DNA from: Streptomyces sp. NBC_00078
GTDB lineage: Bacteria > Actinomycetota > Actinomycetes > Streptomycetales > Streptomycetaceae
Direction: 5' to 3'
Assembly (NCBI RefSeq): GCF_026343335.1
Contig: NZ_JAPELX010000001.1
Coordinates: 3,100,001-3,164,000 of the forward strand
DNA: 64,000 nucleotides
This document shows, in pieces, positions 37,813 to 47,020 of this stretch. A model generated the notes under the pieces. That model saw only the letters and a program-made list of their open reading frames with translations. It did not search any database and was not told where the DNA came from. Position 1 is the stretch's first letter; the number at the start of each line of letters is the position of its first letter. The position numbers were made by a program, and so were the translations under genes.

Positions 37813-37822
37813 GGGGATGACC

Positions 37823-37859
37823 GTCCGGTCCGGGAGTACGGGGGGCTCCCGGACCGGAC
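37823..37859. terminator. Hairpin terminator, 14-bp perfect stem
   Basis: GTCCGGTCCGGGAG (37823-37836) pairs perfectly with CTCCCGGACCGGAC (37846-37859) around a 9-base loop. It serves the convergent FtsX and HNH genes. Confidence 0.9.
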
Positions 37860-37908
37860 CGCGTGCGCGGCACGCCCCGCCACCAGAGCTATGCGAAAGC
37901 CCGGATCG

Positions 37909-38445
37909 TCAGGCGGAAATGCCGTCGATCCGGGCCATGGCGGCCTCCGCGCCGTATGGCTGCAAGTACGGCAGCCAGCGCGGGTCCCTATGGCCGGTGC
38001 CGATGATGCGCCAGGCCAGTCCGGTGGGTGGAGCGGGTTTGTGGCGCAGCCGCCAGCCGATCTCGAAGAGATGTCGGTCGGCCTTCACGTGGTTGCAGCG
38101 GCGGCAGGACGCCACCACGTTGTCCCAGACGTGTTTGCCCCCGCGGCTGCGCGGGATGACGTGGTCGACGCTGGTTGCGACGCCACCGCAGTACATGCAC
38201 CGGCCCCCGTCGCGCGCGAAGAGCGCCCGCCGGGTGAGAGGAACGGGCCCCCGATAGGGAACCCGGACGAATCGCTTGAGCCGGACCACGCTGGGTGCGG
38301 GGACTGTGACGGTTGCGCTGTGCATGAAGGCGCCGGATTCCTCCAGGGAGACAGCCTTGTTCTCCAGGACGAGGACGAGCGCGCGGCGGAGCGGTACGAC
38401 GCCGAGTGGCTCGTACGACGCGTTGAGGACCAGGACGTGCGGCAC
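37909..38445 (-). CDS. HNH endonuclease family protein
   Basis: A 178-residue protein with an HNH fold near residues 95-140: zinc pair CMYC, core SVDHVIPRSRGGKHVWDNVV and second pair CRRC. The N-terminus MPHVLVLNASYEPLGVV is typical of a widespread actinobacterial family with unknown cellular target. GTG 38445 has GGAGG 5 bases upstream. It is divergent from the MscS gene. Confidence 0.85.
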   Translation of the reverse strand: MPHVLVLNASYEPLGVVPLRRALVLVLENKAVSLEESGAFMHSATVTVPAPSVVRLKRFVRVPYRGPVPLTRRALFARDGGRCMYCGGVATSVDHVIPRSRGGKHVWDNVVASCRRCNHVKADRHLFEIGWRLRHKPAPPTGLAWRIIGTGHRDPRWLPYLQPYGAEAAMARIDGISA

Positions 38446-38766
38446 GGATGCCTCCTTGTGCGTCGGCGGCGCGTGGCTCGCGCCGGGACGATCTGTAGCC
38501 AGTCTCCCCTCTGGCCTGCTGGAAGCGCCACCATGTCCCGGTAACGGGCTGGGAGTGTTTTCGACCACATCTGATTCATCCCCCGGAGGGGCGACTGTTT
38601 ATCCCACCTGCTCATCCCCGGATGGCCAACGGCTCTCCCCGGAAGAGGGCAGGGATTCGCACACGATGCCCCGATAGTGTGGTGGACCCGCCCACCCGGT
38701 GACCTTTCCGTGACCTTGACCAATCCGGAACCGGGCGGCGGACCGCAGCACCTGGAGGTACCTGCC
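38446..38766. other. Divergent intergenic region, HNH / MscS
   Basis: This 321-base gap should hold promoters in both directions. It is locally less GC-rich around 38560-38620. I see short GC inverted repeats but no gene, operator or terminator I can support. Confidence 0.4.
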
Positions 38767-39864
38767 GTGTCCTTGCCCGCCGTCCTACTGGCCGCCGGTC
38801 CGTCGCCGTCGCCGACTCCCCCGGAGTCGACGGCCCCGGCGGTCCCCACGCTCCAGGACGCCCAGCAGAGCGCGACCAACGCCGCCGGCTGGGTCGAGCA
38901 GAACTGGTCCACCTGGCTCGCGATCGGCCTCAGGGTCCTGCTGATCCTGGTGATCGCCGGGGTGCTGAGAGCGGTCGTGCAGCGGGCGATCACCAAGCTG
39001 ATCGACCGCATGACCCGCACCGCCCAGGCCGTGGACGGCACGGCGCTCGGCGGACTGCTGGTCAACACCGAGCGCCGGCGCCAGCGCTCCCAGGCGATCG
39101 GCTCGGTGCTGCGCTCGGTCGCGTCCTTCGCGATCCTCGGCACCGCGGCACTGATGATCCTGGCCGCGTTCCAGATCAACCTGGCCCCGCTGCTGGCCTC
39201 CGCCGGTGTCGCGGGCGTGGCGATCGGTTTCGGCGCCCGCAACCTGGTCACGGACTTCCTGTCCGGCGTCTTCATGATCCTGGAGGACCAGTACGGGGTC
39301 GGTGACACGATCGACGCGGGCGTCGCCTCCGGCGAGGTGATCGAGGTCGGTCTGCGCGTGACCAAGCTGCGCGGCGACAGCGGCGAGATCTGGTACGTCC
39401 GCAACGGCGAGGTCAAGCGCATCGGGAACCTCTCCCAGGGCTGGGCGACGGCCGGCGTGGACGTCACCGTGAAGGCGCACGAGGACCTGGACCGGGTGAA
39501 GGCCACCCTCGACGAGGTCGCCGAGAAGATGAGCGCGGAGGAGCCCTGGAACGAGCTCCTGTGGAGCCCGATCGAGGTCCTCGGCCTGGACAGCGTGCTC
39601 CTTGACTCGATGGTGGTCCGGATCTCCGCGAAGACCATGCCCGGCAAGTCCCTCACCGTGGAACGCGAGCTGCGCTGGCGCGTCAAGCGCGCCTTCGACG
39701 CCGCGAACATCCGCATCGTGGGCGGGGCGACGGCCCCGCTGGACGAGGAGCCCGTCGACCCGGCGGCAGCGGTCTCCGCCCCCTCGGTGCTCTCCAACCC
39801 CGACTCCCCGCAGGCGGAGGCCGCATCGCCGCTCGCCCAGCAGCGCTCGGCGGCGCCGAAGTAA
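38767..39864 (+). CDS. Small-conductance mechanosensitive channel (MscS family)
   Basis: A 365-residue channel. Helices are near residues 50-75 and 105-130. The pore-lining TM3 follows, with the Gly/Ala-rich pattern ASAGVAGVAIGFGARNLV. Then comes the MscS beta domain (VGDTIDAGVASGEVIEVGLR and WYVRNGEVKRIGNLSQGW). It opens on osmotic downshock to release solutes. GTG 38767 has GGAGG upstream. Confidence 0.9.
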   Translation: MSLPAVLLAAGPSPSPTPPESTAPAVPTLQDAQQSATNAAGWVEQNWSTWLAIGLRVLLILVIAGVLRAVVQRAITKLIDRMTRTAQAVDGTALGGLLVNTERRRQRSQAIGSVLRSVASFAILGTAALMILAAFQINLAPLLASAGVAGVAIGFGARNLVTDFLSGVFMILEDQYGVGDTIDAGVASGEVIEVGLRVTKLRGDSGEIWYVRNGEVKRIGNLSQGWATAGVDVTVKAHEDLDRVKATLDEVAEKMSAEEPWNELLWSPIEVLGLDSVLLDSMVVRISAKTMPGKSLTVERELRWRVKRAFDAANIRIVGGATAPLDEEPVDPAAAVSAPSVLSNPDSPQAEAASPLAQQRSAAPK

Positions 39865-39893
39865 GGGCCGGCCGGCCCCACCACCCACTCCCA

Positions 39894-39934
39894 CCGCCCC
39901 CGAGGTAACGAGTCTGTTGCCTCGGGGGCGGTTC
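39894..39934 (+). terminator. Rho-independent terminator after the MscS gene
   Basis: CCGCCCCCGAGG (39894-39905) pairs perfectly with CCTCGGGGGCGG (39920-39931). The stem continues inward through GTAAC/GTTGC to a 6-base loop, and TTC follows. Confidence 0.9.
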
Positions 39935-39980
39935 CTATTGACGCCTCCTTCGCCCTGGGCTTACGTTCCTCTCCAGCCAA

Positions 39981-39995
39981 TAGGAAACTTTCCTA
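39981..39995. promoter_or_regulatory. csnR: CsnR operator
   Basis: TAGGAAACTTTCCTA is a perfect odd-centred palindrome. It matches the form of the CsnR-binding site described for the csn operon and chitosanase genes of S. lividans/S. coelicolor, as I recall it. It lies 84 bases before the csnR start. A direct repeat ACAGTGATCA follows at 39996 and 40018. Confidence 0.8.
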
Positions 39996-40078
39996 ACAGT
40001 GATCAACGGCCACCCGCACAGTGATCAGTGAGAAGCTGGGCAGTCGAGCTGGGCAGTCGAAAGGCAGGTGTCGACCAC

Positions 40079-41299
40079 ATGGCAGGAACAGCCGGTACGC
40101 CGGGCACCCCGCGCGTCCTGCGCGCCATGAACGACCGCGCCGCCCTGGACCTCCTCCTGGAGCACGGGCCACTGTCCCGCACCCGGATCGGCAAGCTCAC
40201 CGGCCTCTCCAAGCCGACCGCCTCCCAGCTGCTCGCCCGCCTGGAGGCGGCCGGCCTCGTCCTCGCCACCGGCACCACCGAGGGACGTCCCGGCCCCAAC
40301 GCGCAGCTCTACGAGGTCAATCCGGCCGCCGCGTACGCCGCCGGACTGGACGTCACCCCCGAGCGTGTCCTCGCCGCCGTCGCCGACATCACCGGCCGCA
40401 GGGTGGGGTCGTACGAACTGCCCACCCCGGGAAGGCGGCCCACCCAGCCCGTCGTCCGACAGGTCACCGACGCCCTCGACGGCGCCGTGAAGGCCGCGGG
40501 GCTCACTCGCGGCGACGTCCACCGGCTCGTCATCGGCACCCCGGGCGCCTTCGACCCCAACACCGGCCGGCTGCGCTACGCCTCCCACCTCCCGGGCTGG
40601 CACACCCCGGCCCTCCTCGACGAACTCGCCGCCGCCCTGCCGATGCCGGTCGAGTACGAGAACGACGTCAACCTCGCCGCCGTCGCCGAACAGCGGCTGG
40701 GCGCGGCCCGCGGGCACGAGGACTTCGTGCTGCTGTGGAACGAGGGCGGCCTCGGTGCCGCCCTGGTCCTCGGCGGGCGGCTGCACCGCGGCTGGACCGG
40801 CGGCGCGGGCGAGGTCGGCTTCCTGCCGGTGCCGGGCGCACCCCTGGTCCGGCAGGTGACCAAGGCCAACAGCGGTGGCTACCAGGAGCTGGCCGGTTCG
40901 CAGGCCATCCCCAAACTGGCCCGGCGGCTGGGCATCGAGGAGATCCCGGCCGGCCCGTACGCCGAGGCCGCCGCCGCTCTCGTCGCCCGCGCCGCCGAAG
41001 CCCACGAGACCGACAACGGCCCCTACCGGCAACTGCTGGAGACCTACGCGACGCACCTCGCCACCGGTCTCGCCTCCCTCGTCTCCGTCCTCGACCCGGA
41101 ACTCGTCGTCCTGAGCGGCAGCTCGCTCACCATGGGCGGCGAGGTGCTGCGCGCCCTGGTCCAGGCCGAGCTGGAGGAACTCGCTGCCTCCCGGCCCCGG
41201 CTCGTGGTCGGCGACGTCCGTGAACACCCCGTGCTGCGGGGCGCGTTGGAGAGCGCCCTGGCGGCCACCCGCGACGAGGTCTTCGACACCTCCCGCTGA
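40079..41299 (+). CDS. csnR: ROK-family transcriptional repressor CsnR
   Basis: A 406-residue ROK regulator. The N-terminal winged helix (LSRTRIGKLTGLSKPTASQL) is followed by a sugar-kinase-like ROK domain with GTPGAFDP and NDVNLAAVAE. The expected CGCxGC zinc motif after GEVGF is absent. By order and family it matches CsnR, which represses the chitosan-oligosaccharide operon and extracellular chitosanase. ATG 40079 was chosen for the GGCAGG site 10 bases upstream; GTG 40028 would add 17 residues. It is first in the csn operon. Confidence 0.85.
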   Translation: MAGTAGTPGTPRVLRAMNDRAALDLLLEHGPLSRTRIGKLTGLSKPTASQLLARLEAAGLVLATGTTEGRPGPNAQLYEVNPAAAYAAGLDVTPERVLAAVADITGRRVGSYELPTPGRRPTQPVVRQVTDALDGAVKAAGLTRGDVHRLVIGTPGAFDPNTGRLRYASHLPGWHTPALLDELAAALPMPVEYENDVNLAAVAEQRLGAARGHEDFVLLWNEGGLGAALVLGGRLHRGWTGGAGEVGFLPVPGAPLVRQVTKANSGGYQELAGSQAIPKLARRLGIEEIPAGPYAEAAAALVARAAEAHETDNGPYRQLLETYATHLATGLASLVSVLDPELVVLSGSSLTMGGEVLRALVQAELEELAASRPRLVVGDVREHPVLRGALESALAATRDEVFDTSR

Positions 41300-41383
41300 C
41301 CGGCCCGTAGGCCCTCTCGCCGAACCCGTACTCACCACCCGCCTTCCCTCACCCACCCCGTCCCGCCCCTGGGAGAACTTGCC

Positions 41384-42730
41384 ATGCCCGGAATGTCACG
41401 GAAAGCGGCCCTCGCTCTCGCCGCCTCCGCCTCCCTCGCCCTCCTCGCCACCGCCTGTACCGGCCAGACAGACAGTTCGTCGTCCGGCGCCGACGACGAC
41501 GCCTCGAAGGAGACGACCATCAACTTCTGGCATGCCTGGAGCGCGCCCAATGAAGTGAAGGCCGTCAACTCCCTGATCGCCGGCTTCGAGAAGGCACACC
41601 CCAACATCCATGTGAACGTCGTCGCCAACATGACCGACGACAAGATCAACCAGTCGCTGCGCACGGGCGGCGACAAGGCTCCGGACGTCATCTCCTCCTT
41701 CACCACCAACAACGTCGGCAAGTTCTGCTCGTCGGGTGCGCTGGCCGACCTCAACCCCTTCTTCAAGAAGGCGGGCATCGACCCGGAGACGACGTTCCCG
41801 AAGGCGATGAACGAGTACACCCAGTTCGACGGCAACCGCTGCGCGGCACCGCTGCTGGGCGACGCGTACGGGCTCTACTACAACAAGACGGCGTTCGCGA
41901 AGGCCGGCATCAGGAATCCGCCGAAGACGTGGTCCGAATTCGAGGCCGACGCCAAGAAGTTGACCATCACCGAGGGCGACAGCTACAAGCAGCTCGGCTT
42001 CATGCCGGACTACCACGGCTGGGAGACGACGACCGAGCACTACTTCGGTCAGTTCTCTCCGACGTACTTCGACAAGGCCGGCAAGTCCGAACTCGCCACG
42101 GACCCCGCGTTCGAGGCCGGATTCAAGCTCCAGAAGAAACTCGTCGACGAACTCGGCGGTTTCAGGAAGCTGGAGACCTACCGCTCCGAGCTGGGTGACG
42201 AATGGGGCGTCAAGCACCCCTTCCACACCGGCCAGGTGGCCATGCAGCTGGACGGTGAATGGCGTCTGGGAATGGCCCTGGACGCAAAGCCGAAGTTCGA
42301 TGTCGGCGTGGCCCCGCTGCCCGTCCCCGACGACCAGGCCGCCCAGTACGGCAAGGGCTACATCACCGGCACCATCACCGGCATCTCCGCCGCCGGCCAC
42401 AAGCAGAACGCTGCCTGGGAGCTGGTGAAGTACATGACCACGGACACGGACGCGGTGGTGAACTTCTCCAACGCCATCCACAACGTGCCCTCGACGCTGG
42501 CCGCCCTGAAATCCCCCAAGCTGAAGTACGACCCCCGCTTCAAGACGTTCCTTGACATCGCCGCGAACCCGAACTCCACGACGTCGCCCGCTTCCATCAA
42601 CGGCGGCGTGTACCTCGCGACGATCCAGAACTTCGGGTACGACTACGAGAGCGGAAAGGTCACCGACCTGAAGGCGGGCCTCAAGAAGACGGCCGCGCAG
42701 ATCGACACGGACATCGCGCAGGCGAAGTAG
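41384..42730 (+). CDS. csnE: Sugar-binding lipoprotein of an ABC importer (CsnE)
   Basis: A 448-residue extracytoplasmic solute-binding protein. The lipobox LATAC (Cys25) follows a short signal. The mature part is a family-1 carbohydrate-binding fold (INFWHAWSAPNEVKAV ... GYITGTITGISAAGHKQNAA). By position it is the chitosan-oligosaccharide receptor CsnE. GGGAGA precedes the ATG. Only 84 bases separate it from csnR. Confidence 0.85.
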   Translation: MPGMSRKAALALAASASLALLATACTGQTDSSSSGADDDASKETTINFWHAWSAPNEVKAVNSLIAGFEKAHPNIHVNVVANMTDDKINQSLRTGGDKAPDVISSFTTNNVGKFCSSGALADLNPFFKKAGIDPETTFPKAMNEYTQFDGNRCAAPLLGDAYGLYYNKTAFAKAGIRNPPKTWSEFEADAKKLTITEGDSYKQLGFMPDYHGWETTTEHYFGQFSPTYFDKAGKSELATDPAFEAGFKLQKKLVDELGGFRKLETYRSELGDEWGVKHPFHTGQVAMQLDGEWRLGMALDAKPKFDVGVAPLPVPDDQAAQYGKGYITGTITGISAAGHKQNAAWELVKYMTTDTDAVVNFSNAIHNVPSTLAALKSPKLKYDPRFKTFLDIAANPNSTTSPASINGGVYLATIQNFGYDYESGKVTDLKAGLKKTAAQIDTDIAQAK

Positions 42731-42737
42731 CCGGACG

Positions 42738-43679
42738 ATGAGCACCATCACCCTGGCGTCGAAGCGCCGCAGGTCGGCCCTTCGAACTCTCGCCTTCATG
42801 TCGCCCTGGTTGATCGGCTTCGCGGTCTTCTTCGCCTACCCGCTGATCTCGACGGTCTACTTCTCCTTCATGCACTACGACGGCTTCAGACCGCCGACGT
42901 GGAGCGGGACGAAGAACTGGACCTACGTCTTCGAGCACTACCCCTTCTTCTGGCCGGCCCTGCGCAACACCCTCTGGCTGGTCCTGGTCATGGTGACCCT
43001 GAGGGTCCTCTTCGGCCTCGGCGTCGGCCTCCTGATCACCAAGATCAAGACGGGCACGGGAGTCTTCCGCACCCTCTTCTACCTGCCCTACCTCGCCCCG
43101 CCGGTGGCCGCGACGATGGCCTTCGCGTTCCTGCTGAATCCCGGTACGGGCCCGGTGAACTCGATCCTCGAAAAGGTCGGCATCCCGGCCCCCGGCTGGT
43201 TCAACGACCCCACCTGGTCCAAGCCCGCCCTCACCCTGCTCGCCCTGTGGGGCATCGGCGACCTGATGGTCATCTTCATGGCCGCGCTGCTCGACGTACC
43301 CCAGGAGCAGTACGAGGCCGCGGAGCTGGACGGCGCGTCGGCGTGGCAGCGGTTCCGGTACGTGACGCTGCCGAACATCTCGCCGATCGTCATGTTCGCC
43401 GTCGTCACCGGCGTGATCCAGACGATGCAGTACTACACGCAGCCGCTCATCGCCGGGAAGGTCGCCTCGGGCGTGATCCAGGGCGCGGGCACCCAGTTCG
43501 AGCCCGGCTACCCCGAGAAGTCGACCCTCACCCTCCCCCAGCTCGTCTACAACCTCGGCTTCCAGCGCTTCGACTACGGCTCCGCCTGCGTCGTCGCCCT
43601 GGTCCTGTTCGCCCTGTCCATGGTGTTCACCGCGTTCCTGATGCGGCGCCGGGGCGGTCTCAACCTGGCAGGTGACTGA
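42738..43679 (+). CDS. csnF: Sugar ABC permease (CsnF)
   Basis: A 313-residue MalF-type permease with six helices and the EAA loop near residue 195 (YEAAELDGASAWQRFRYVTLP truncated here as YEAAELDGASAWQRF). It starts 7 bases after csnE and ends 2 bases before csnG. No ATPase is in the operon, so energy probably comes from the shared MsiK ATPase, as known for other Streptomyces sugar importers. Confidence 0.85.
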   Translation: MSTITLASKRRRSALRTLAFMSPWLIGFAVFFAYPLISTVYFSFMHYDGFRPPTWSGTKNWTYVFEHYPFFWPALRNTLWLVLVMVTLRVLFGLGVGLLITKIKTGTGVFRTLFYLPYLAPPVAATMAFAFLLNPGTGPVNSILEKVGIPAPGWFNDPTWSKPALTLLALWGIGDLMVIFMAALLDVPQEQYEAAELDGASAWQRFRYVTLPNISPIVMFAVVTGVIQTMQYYTQPLIAGKVASGVIQGAGTQFEPGYPEKSTLTLPQLVYNLGFQRFDYGSACVVALVLFALSMVFTAFLMRRRGGLNLAGD

Positions 43680-43681
43680 CC

Positions 43682-44575
43682 ATGGCCCAAGTACTGGACA
43701 AACCGGTGCAGTTGAAGGCACCCGTCTCCCCCGCCGAGCGCACGGCCCGCCGCCGGTCGCTCCTGGAGTGGGTCGCGGTCCACTCCCTCGGCGTGGCGGT
43801 GGCGCTCTTCTTCGTGCTGCCCTTCGTGTTCGTGTTCCTGACCTCGCTGATGAGCGACACCCAGGCCCTCAGCCGGGACCTGATCCCGCACACCTGGGAG
43901 TGGTCCAACTACAGGAAGGTCTTCGACACTCCGGGCTTTGTGACCTGGTGGAAGAACACGCTGATCTACGCGGGACTGGGCACGGTCCTCACCGTGGCGT
44001 CGTCGATCCCGGTGGCGTACGCGCTCGCCAAGTTCCGCTTCCGCGGCCGCAATCTGTCGCTGATGCTGGTGATCTCGATGATGATGCTGCCACCGCAGGT
44101 GATCATCATCCCGATGTACCTGTTCTGGGCGAAGCAGCTGGACCTGTCGGGCACGCTGTGGCCGCTGATCATCCCGATGGCGTTCGGTGACGCGTTCTCC
44201 ATCTTCCTGCTGCGCCAGTTCCTGATGACCATTCCGAACGAGTACCTGGACGCGGCGAAGGTGGACGGCTGCGGCGACTTCAGGACCCTCCTGAAGGTCG
44301 TCCTGCCCATGGCCAGGCCGGGCATCGCGGCCGTGGGCCTCTTCCAGTTCTTCTACGCCTGGAACGACTACTTCGGCCCGCAGATCTACGCCTCGGAGAA
44401 CCCGGGCGCCTGGACCCTCTCCTACGGCCTGGAGTCCTTCAAGGGCGCCCACCACACCGACTGGAACCTCACCATGGCCGCGACCGTGCTGGTCATGGCC
44501 CCGGTGATCCTCGTCTTCTTCTTCGCGCAGAAGGCATTCGTCGAGGGCGTCACGCTCACCGGAGTGAAGGGTTAA
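43682..44575 (+). CDS. csnG: Sugar ABC permease (CsnG)
   Basis: A 297-residue MalG-type permease. Helices start near residue 32, and the EAA-type loop is near residue 190 (YLDAAKVDGCGDFRTLLKVV). It partners CsnF in importing chitosan oligosaccharides. The stop is followed by an 88-base gap with a short GC hairpin before the next gene. Confidence 0.85.
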   Translation: MAQVLDKPVQLKAPVSPAERTARRRSLLEWVAVHSLGVAVALFFVLPFVFVFLTSLMSDTQALSRDLIPHTWEWSNYRKVFDTPGFVTWWKNTLIYAGLGTVLTVASSIPVAYALAKFRFRGRNLSLMLVISMMMLPPQVIIIPMYLFWAKQLDLSGTLWPLIIPMAFGDAFSIFLLRQFLMTIPNEYLDAAKVDGCGDFRTLLKVVLPMARPGIAAVGLFQFFYAWNDYFGPQIYASENPGAWTLSYGLESFKGAHHTDWNLTMAATVLVMAPVILVFFFAQKAFVEGVTLTGVKG

Positions 44576-44594
44576 CCACGCATGCAGCATCTCC

Positions 44595-44611
44595 CCGGGG
44601 GCAACCCCCGG
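44595..44611 (+). other. Intercistronic hairpin in the csn operon
   Basis: CCGGGGG and CCCCCGG around CAA form a compact stem between csnG and csnH. It has no T run. It may process or attenuate the operon mRNA, separating the importer genes from the catabolic genes. Confidence 0.4.
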
Positions 44612-44663
44612 ACCCCCGGCCGATGATCACCGTCCCGCGCGCCCGGAAGCGAGGCAACCTCCA

Positions 44664-45929
44664 GTGAAACTCACCGTGGTCGGCGGAGGCTCGACCTACA
44701 CACCCGAACTCATCGACGGCTTCGCCCGGTTGCGTGACACGCTGCCCGTCGAGGAACTGGTCCTCGTCGATCCGGCGCCCGAACGCCTGGAGCTGGTGGG
44801 CGGACTTGCCCGCCGTATCTTCGCCCGCCAGGGGCACGACGGCCGGATCGTGGCGACCGACGACCTGGACGCCGGCGTGGACGGCGCCGACGCCGTGCTG
44901 CTGCAGCTGCGCGTCGGCGGTCAGGCGGCCCGCGAGCAGGACGAGACATGGCCCCTGGAGTGCGGCTGCGTCGGCCAGGAGACGACCGGCGCGGGCGGCC
45001 TGGCCAAGGCGCTGCGCACGGTCCCGGTCGTCCTGGACATCGCGGAACGGGTGCGCCGCACCAACCCGCACGCCTGGATCATCGACTTCACCAACCCGGT
45101 CGGCATCGTCACCCGTGCCCTGCTGCAGGCGGGCCACAAGACGGTCGGCCTGTGCAACGTCGCGATCGGCTTCCAGCGGAAGTTCGCGGACCGGCTCGGT
45201 ATCTCACCGGCCGACGTCCACCTCGACCACGTGGGCCTCAACCACCTCACCTGGGAGACCGGCCTACGTCTCGGCGGCCCCGAGGGCGAGAACGTTCTGC
45301 CCAGGCTGCTGGCCGAACACGGCGCCTCGATCGCCGCCGACCTGCGGCTGCCCCGGGCCGTGCTCGACCGCCTGGGCGTGGTCCCGTCGTACTACCTGCG
45401 CTACTTCTACGCCCACGACGAGGTCGTACGAGAGCTGCGCACCAAGCCCTCCCGGGCCGCCGAGGTCGCCGAGATGGAGCGGCATCTGCTGAAGATGTAC
45501 GCCGACCCGGCCCTGGACGAGAAGCCGGCACTGCTCGCCCAGCGCGGCGGCGCCTACTACTCGGAGGCAGCCGTGGATCTGGCGGCCTCGCTGCTGGGCG
45601 CGGGCGGCAGCCCGTACCAGGTGGTGAACACCTACAACAAGGGCACGCTGCCGTTCCTGCCGGACGACGCGGTGATCGAGGTTCAGGCGGCGGTCGGTCC
45701 GAAGGGACCGCTCCCGCTCGCCGTGCCGTCCGTGGACCCGCTGTACGCGGGTCTGATGGCGAACGTGACGGCGTACGAGGACCTGGCTCTGGAGGCGGCG
45801 CTGCGGGGCGGCCGCGACCGGGTCTTCCGGGCCCTGCTCTCCCACCCCCTCATCGGCCAGTACGAGTACGCCGAAGGCCTGACCGACCGACTGATCGCAC
45901 ACAACCGGGAGCATCTCGCGTGGGCATGA
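44664..45929 (+). CDS. csnH: GH4-family glycosidase (CsnH)
   Basis: A 421-residue NAD- and metal-dependent glycoside hydrolase of family 4. The NAD motif is at the N-terminus (VVGGGSTYTPELIDGF). The metal-binding Cys is in LCNVAIGFQRKF near residue 163 and the His in DHVGLNHLTWE near 193. By position it is CsnH and would split phosphorylated or free chito-oligosaccharides in the cytoplasm. GTG 44664 was used. Its stop overlaps csnK. Confidence 0.85.
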   Translation: MKLTVVGGGSTYTPELIDGFARLRDTLPVEELVLVDPAPERLELVGGLARRIFARQGHDGRIVATDDLDAGVDGADAVLLQLRVGGQAAREQDETWPLECGCVGQETTGAGGLAKALRTVPVVLDIAERVRRTNPHAWIIDFTNPVGIVTRALLQAGHKTVGLCNVAIGFQRKFADRLGISPADVHLDHVGLNHLTWETGLRLGGPEGENVLPRLLAEHGASIAADLRLPRAVLDRLGVVPSYYLRYFYAHDEVVRELRTKPSRAAEVAEMERHLLKMYADPALDEKPALLAQRGGAYYSEAAVDLAASLLGAGGSPYQVVNTYNKGTLPFLPDDAVIEVQAAVGPKGPLPLAVPSVDPLYAGLMANVTAYEDLALEAALRGGRDRVFRALLSHPLIGQYEYAEGLTDRLIAHNREHLAWA

Positions 45930-46930
45930 CCGCACGTGTCCTCGCCGTCGACGCGGGCAACAGCAAGACCGATGTCGCGGTCGTGGCGGCCGACGGAACC
46001 GTCCTCGCCACGGCCCGCGGCGGCGGGTTCCGGCCGCCGGTGGTGGGCGTGGACGCGGCGGTGGACGCCCTAGCCGACGCGGTGGGCAGCGCCTTCGCCG
46101 CCGCCGGGGCGGAGTCGGTCGACCATGTCTCCGCGTGCCTCGCCAACGCCGACTTCCCCGTGGAGGAGGAGCAGCTGGCGGCCGCGCTGCAGGCGCGCGC
46201 GTGGGGCGCGCAGGTGGAGGTCCGCAACGACACCTTCGCCATCCTGCGCGCCGGCATCACCGAACCCCGGGGGGTCGCCGTGGTCTGCGGCGCCGGGATC
46301 AACTGCGTCGGCATGCGCCCCGACGGCCGCACCGCCCGCTTCCCCGCACTCGGCCGTATCTCCGGCGACTGGGGCGGCGGCTGGGGGCTGGTGGAGGAAG
46401 CGCTGTGGCACGCGGCACGCGCGGAGGACGGCCGCGGCGCACCGACGGCTCTCGCCCGCGTCCTGCCCGCCCACTTCGGCCACTACACCATGCTCGCGCT
46501 CATCGAGGCGCTGCACCTCGAAGAGGTGGCGCCCGCCCGCCGCCACGAGCTGACACCGGTGCTCTTCGCCACGGCCGCGGACGGCGACCCGATCGCCCGC
46601 GCGATCGTCGACCGGCTCGCGGACGAGGTGGTGGCGATGGCGACGGTGGCACTGACCCGCCTCGATCTGCTGGAGGAGGAGACCCCGGTCCTGCTCGGCG
46701 GCGGCGTACTGGCCGCCCAGCACCCCCAACTCAACGACGGAATCAAGGAGTTGCTGGCGACCCGCGCCCCGAAGGCGGTGCCCCGGGTGGTGACGGCGAG
46801 CCCGGTGCTGGGGGCGGCGCTGCTGGGGCTGGACCGGGTCCACGCGGGACAGGCGGTGCATGACAGGGTGCGCGCCCACTTCACGGGCAGTCCCAAGGGC
46901 GGAACCGATCCGATTCCCACGACGTATTGA
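45926..46930 (+). CDS. csnK: N-acetylglucosamine-kinase-like sugar kinase (CsnK)
   Basis: A 334-residue kinase of the BadF/BcrA ATPase fold. The phosphate motif VLAVDAGNSKTDVAVV is at the N-terminus, GVAVVCGAGINCVG near residue 112, and LLGGGVLAAQ near residue 255. It probably phosphorylates imported glucosamine sugars. ATG 45926 overlaps the csnH stop by 4 bases; an in-frame GTG lies 6 bases earlier. A terminator follows immediately. Confidence 0.85.
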   Translation: MTARVLAVDAGNSKTDVAVVAADGTVLATARGGGFRPPVVGVDAAVDALADAVGSAFAAAGAESVDHVSACLANADFPVEEEQLAAALQARAWGAQVEVRNDTFAILRAGITEPRGVAVVCGAGINCVGMRPDGRTARFPALGRISGDWGGGWGLVEEALWHAARAEDGRGAPTALARVLPAHFGHYTMLALIEALHLEEVAPARRHELTPVLFATAADGDPIARAIVDRLADEVVAMATVALTRLDLLEEETPVLLGGGVLAAQHPQLNDGIKELLATRAPKAVPRVVTASPVLGAALLGLDRVHAGQAVHDRVRAHFTGSPKGGTDPIPTTY

Positions 46931-46931
46931 T

Positions 46932-46959
46932 GGGCAGGGGGTGATGCGAGCCCCTGCCC
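46932..46959 (+). terminator. Terminator of the csn operon
   Basis: GGGCAGGGG (46932-46940) pairs perfectly with CCCCTGCCC (46951-46959) around a 10-base loop, directly after the csnK stop. It separates csn from the signalling island. Confidence 0.85.
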
Positions 46960-47020
46960 TCCCGCCGGAGGCATCCGGCAGGGATACTTGCGGCGACGGA
47001 TGACCACGGGGGAGGTCAAG

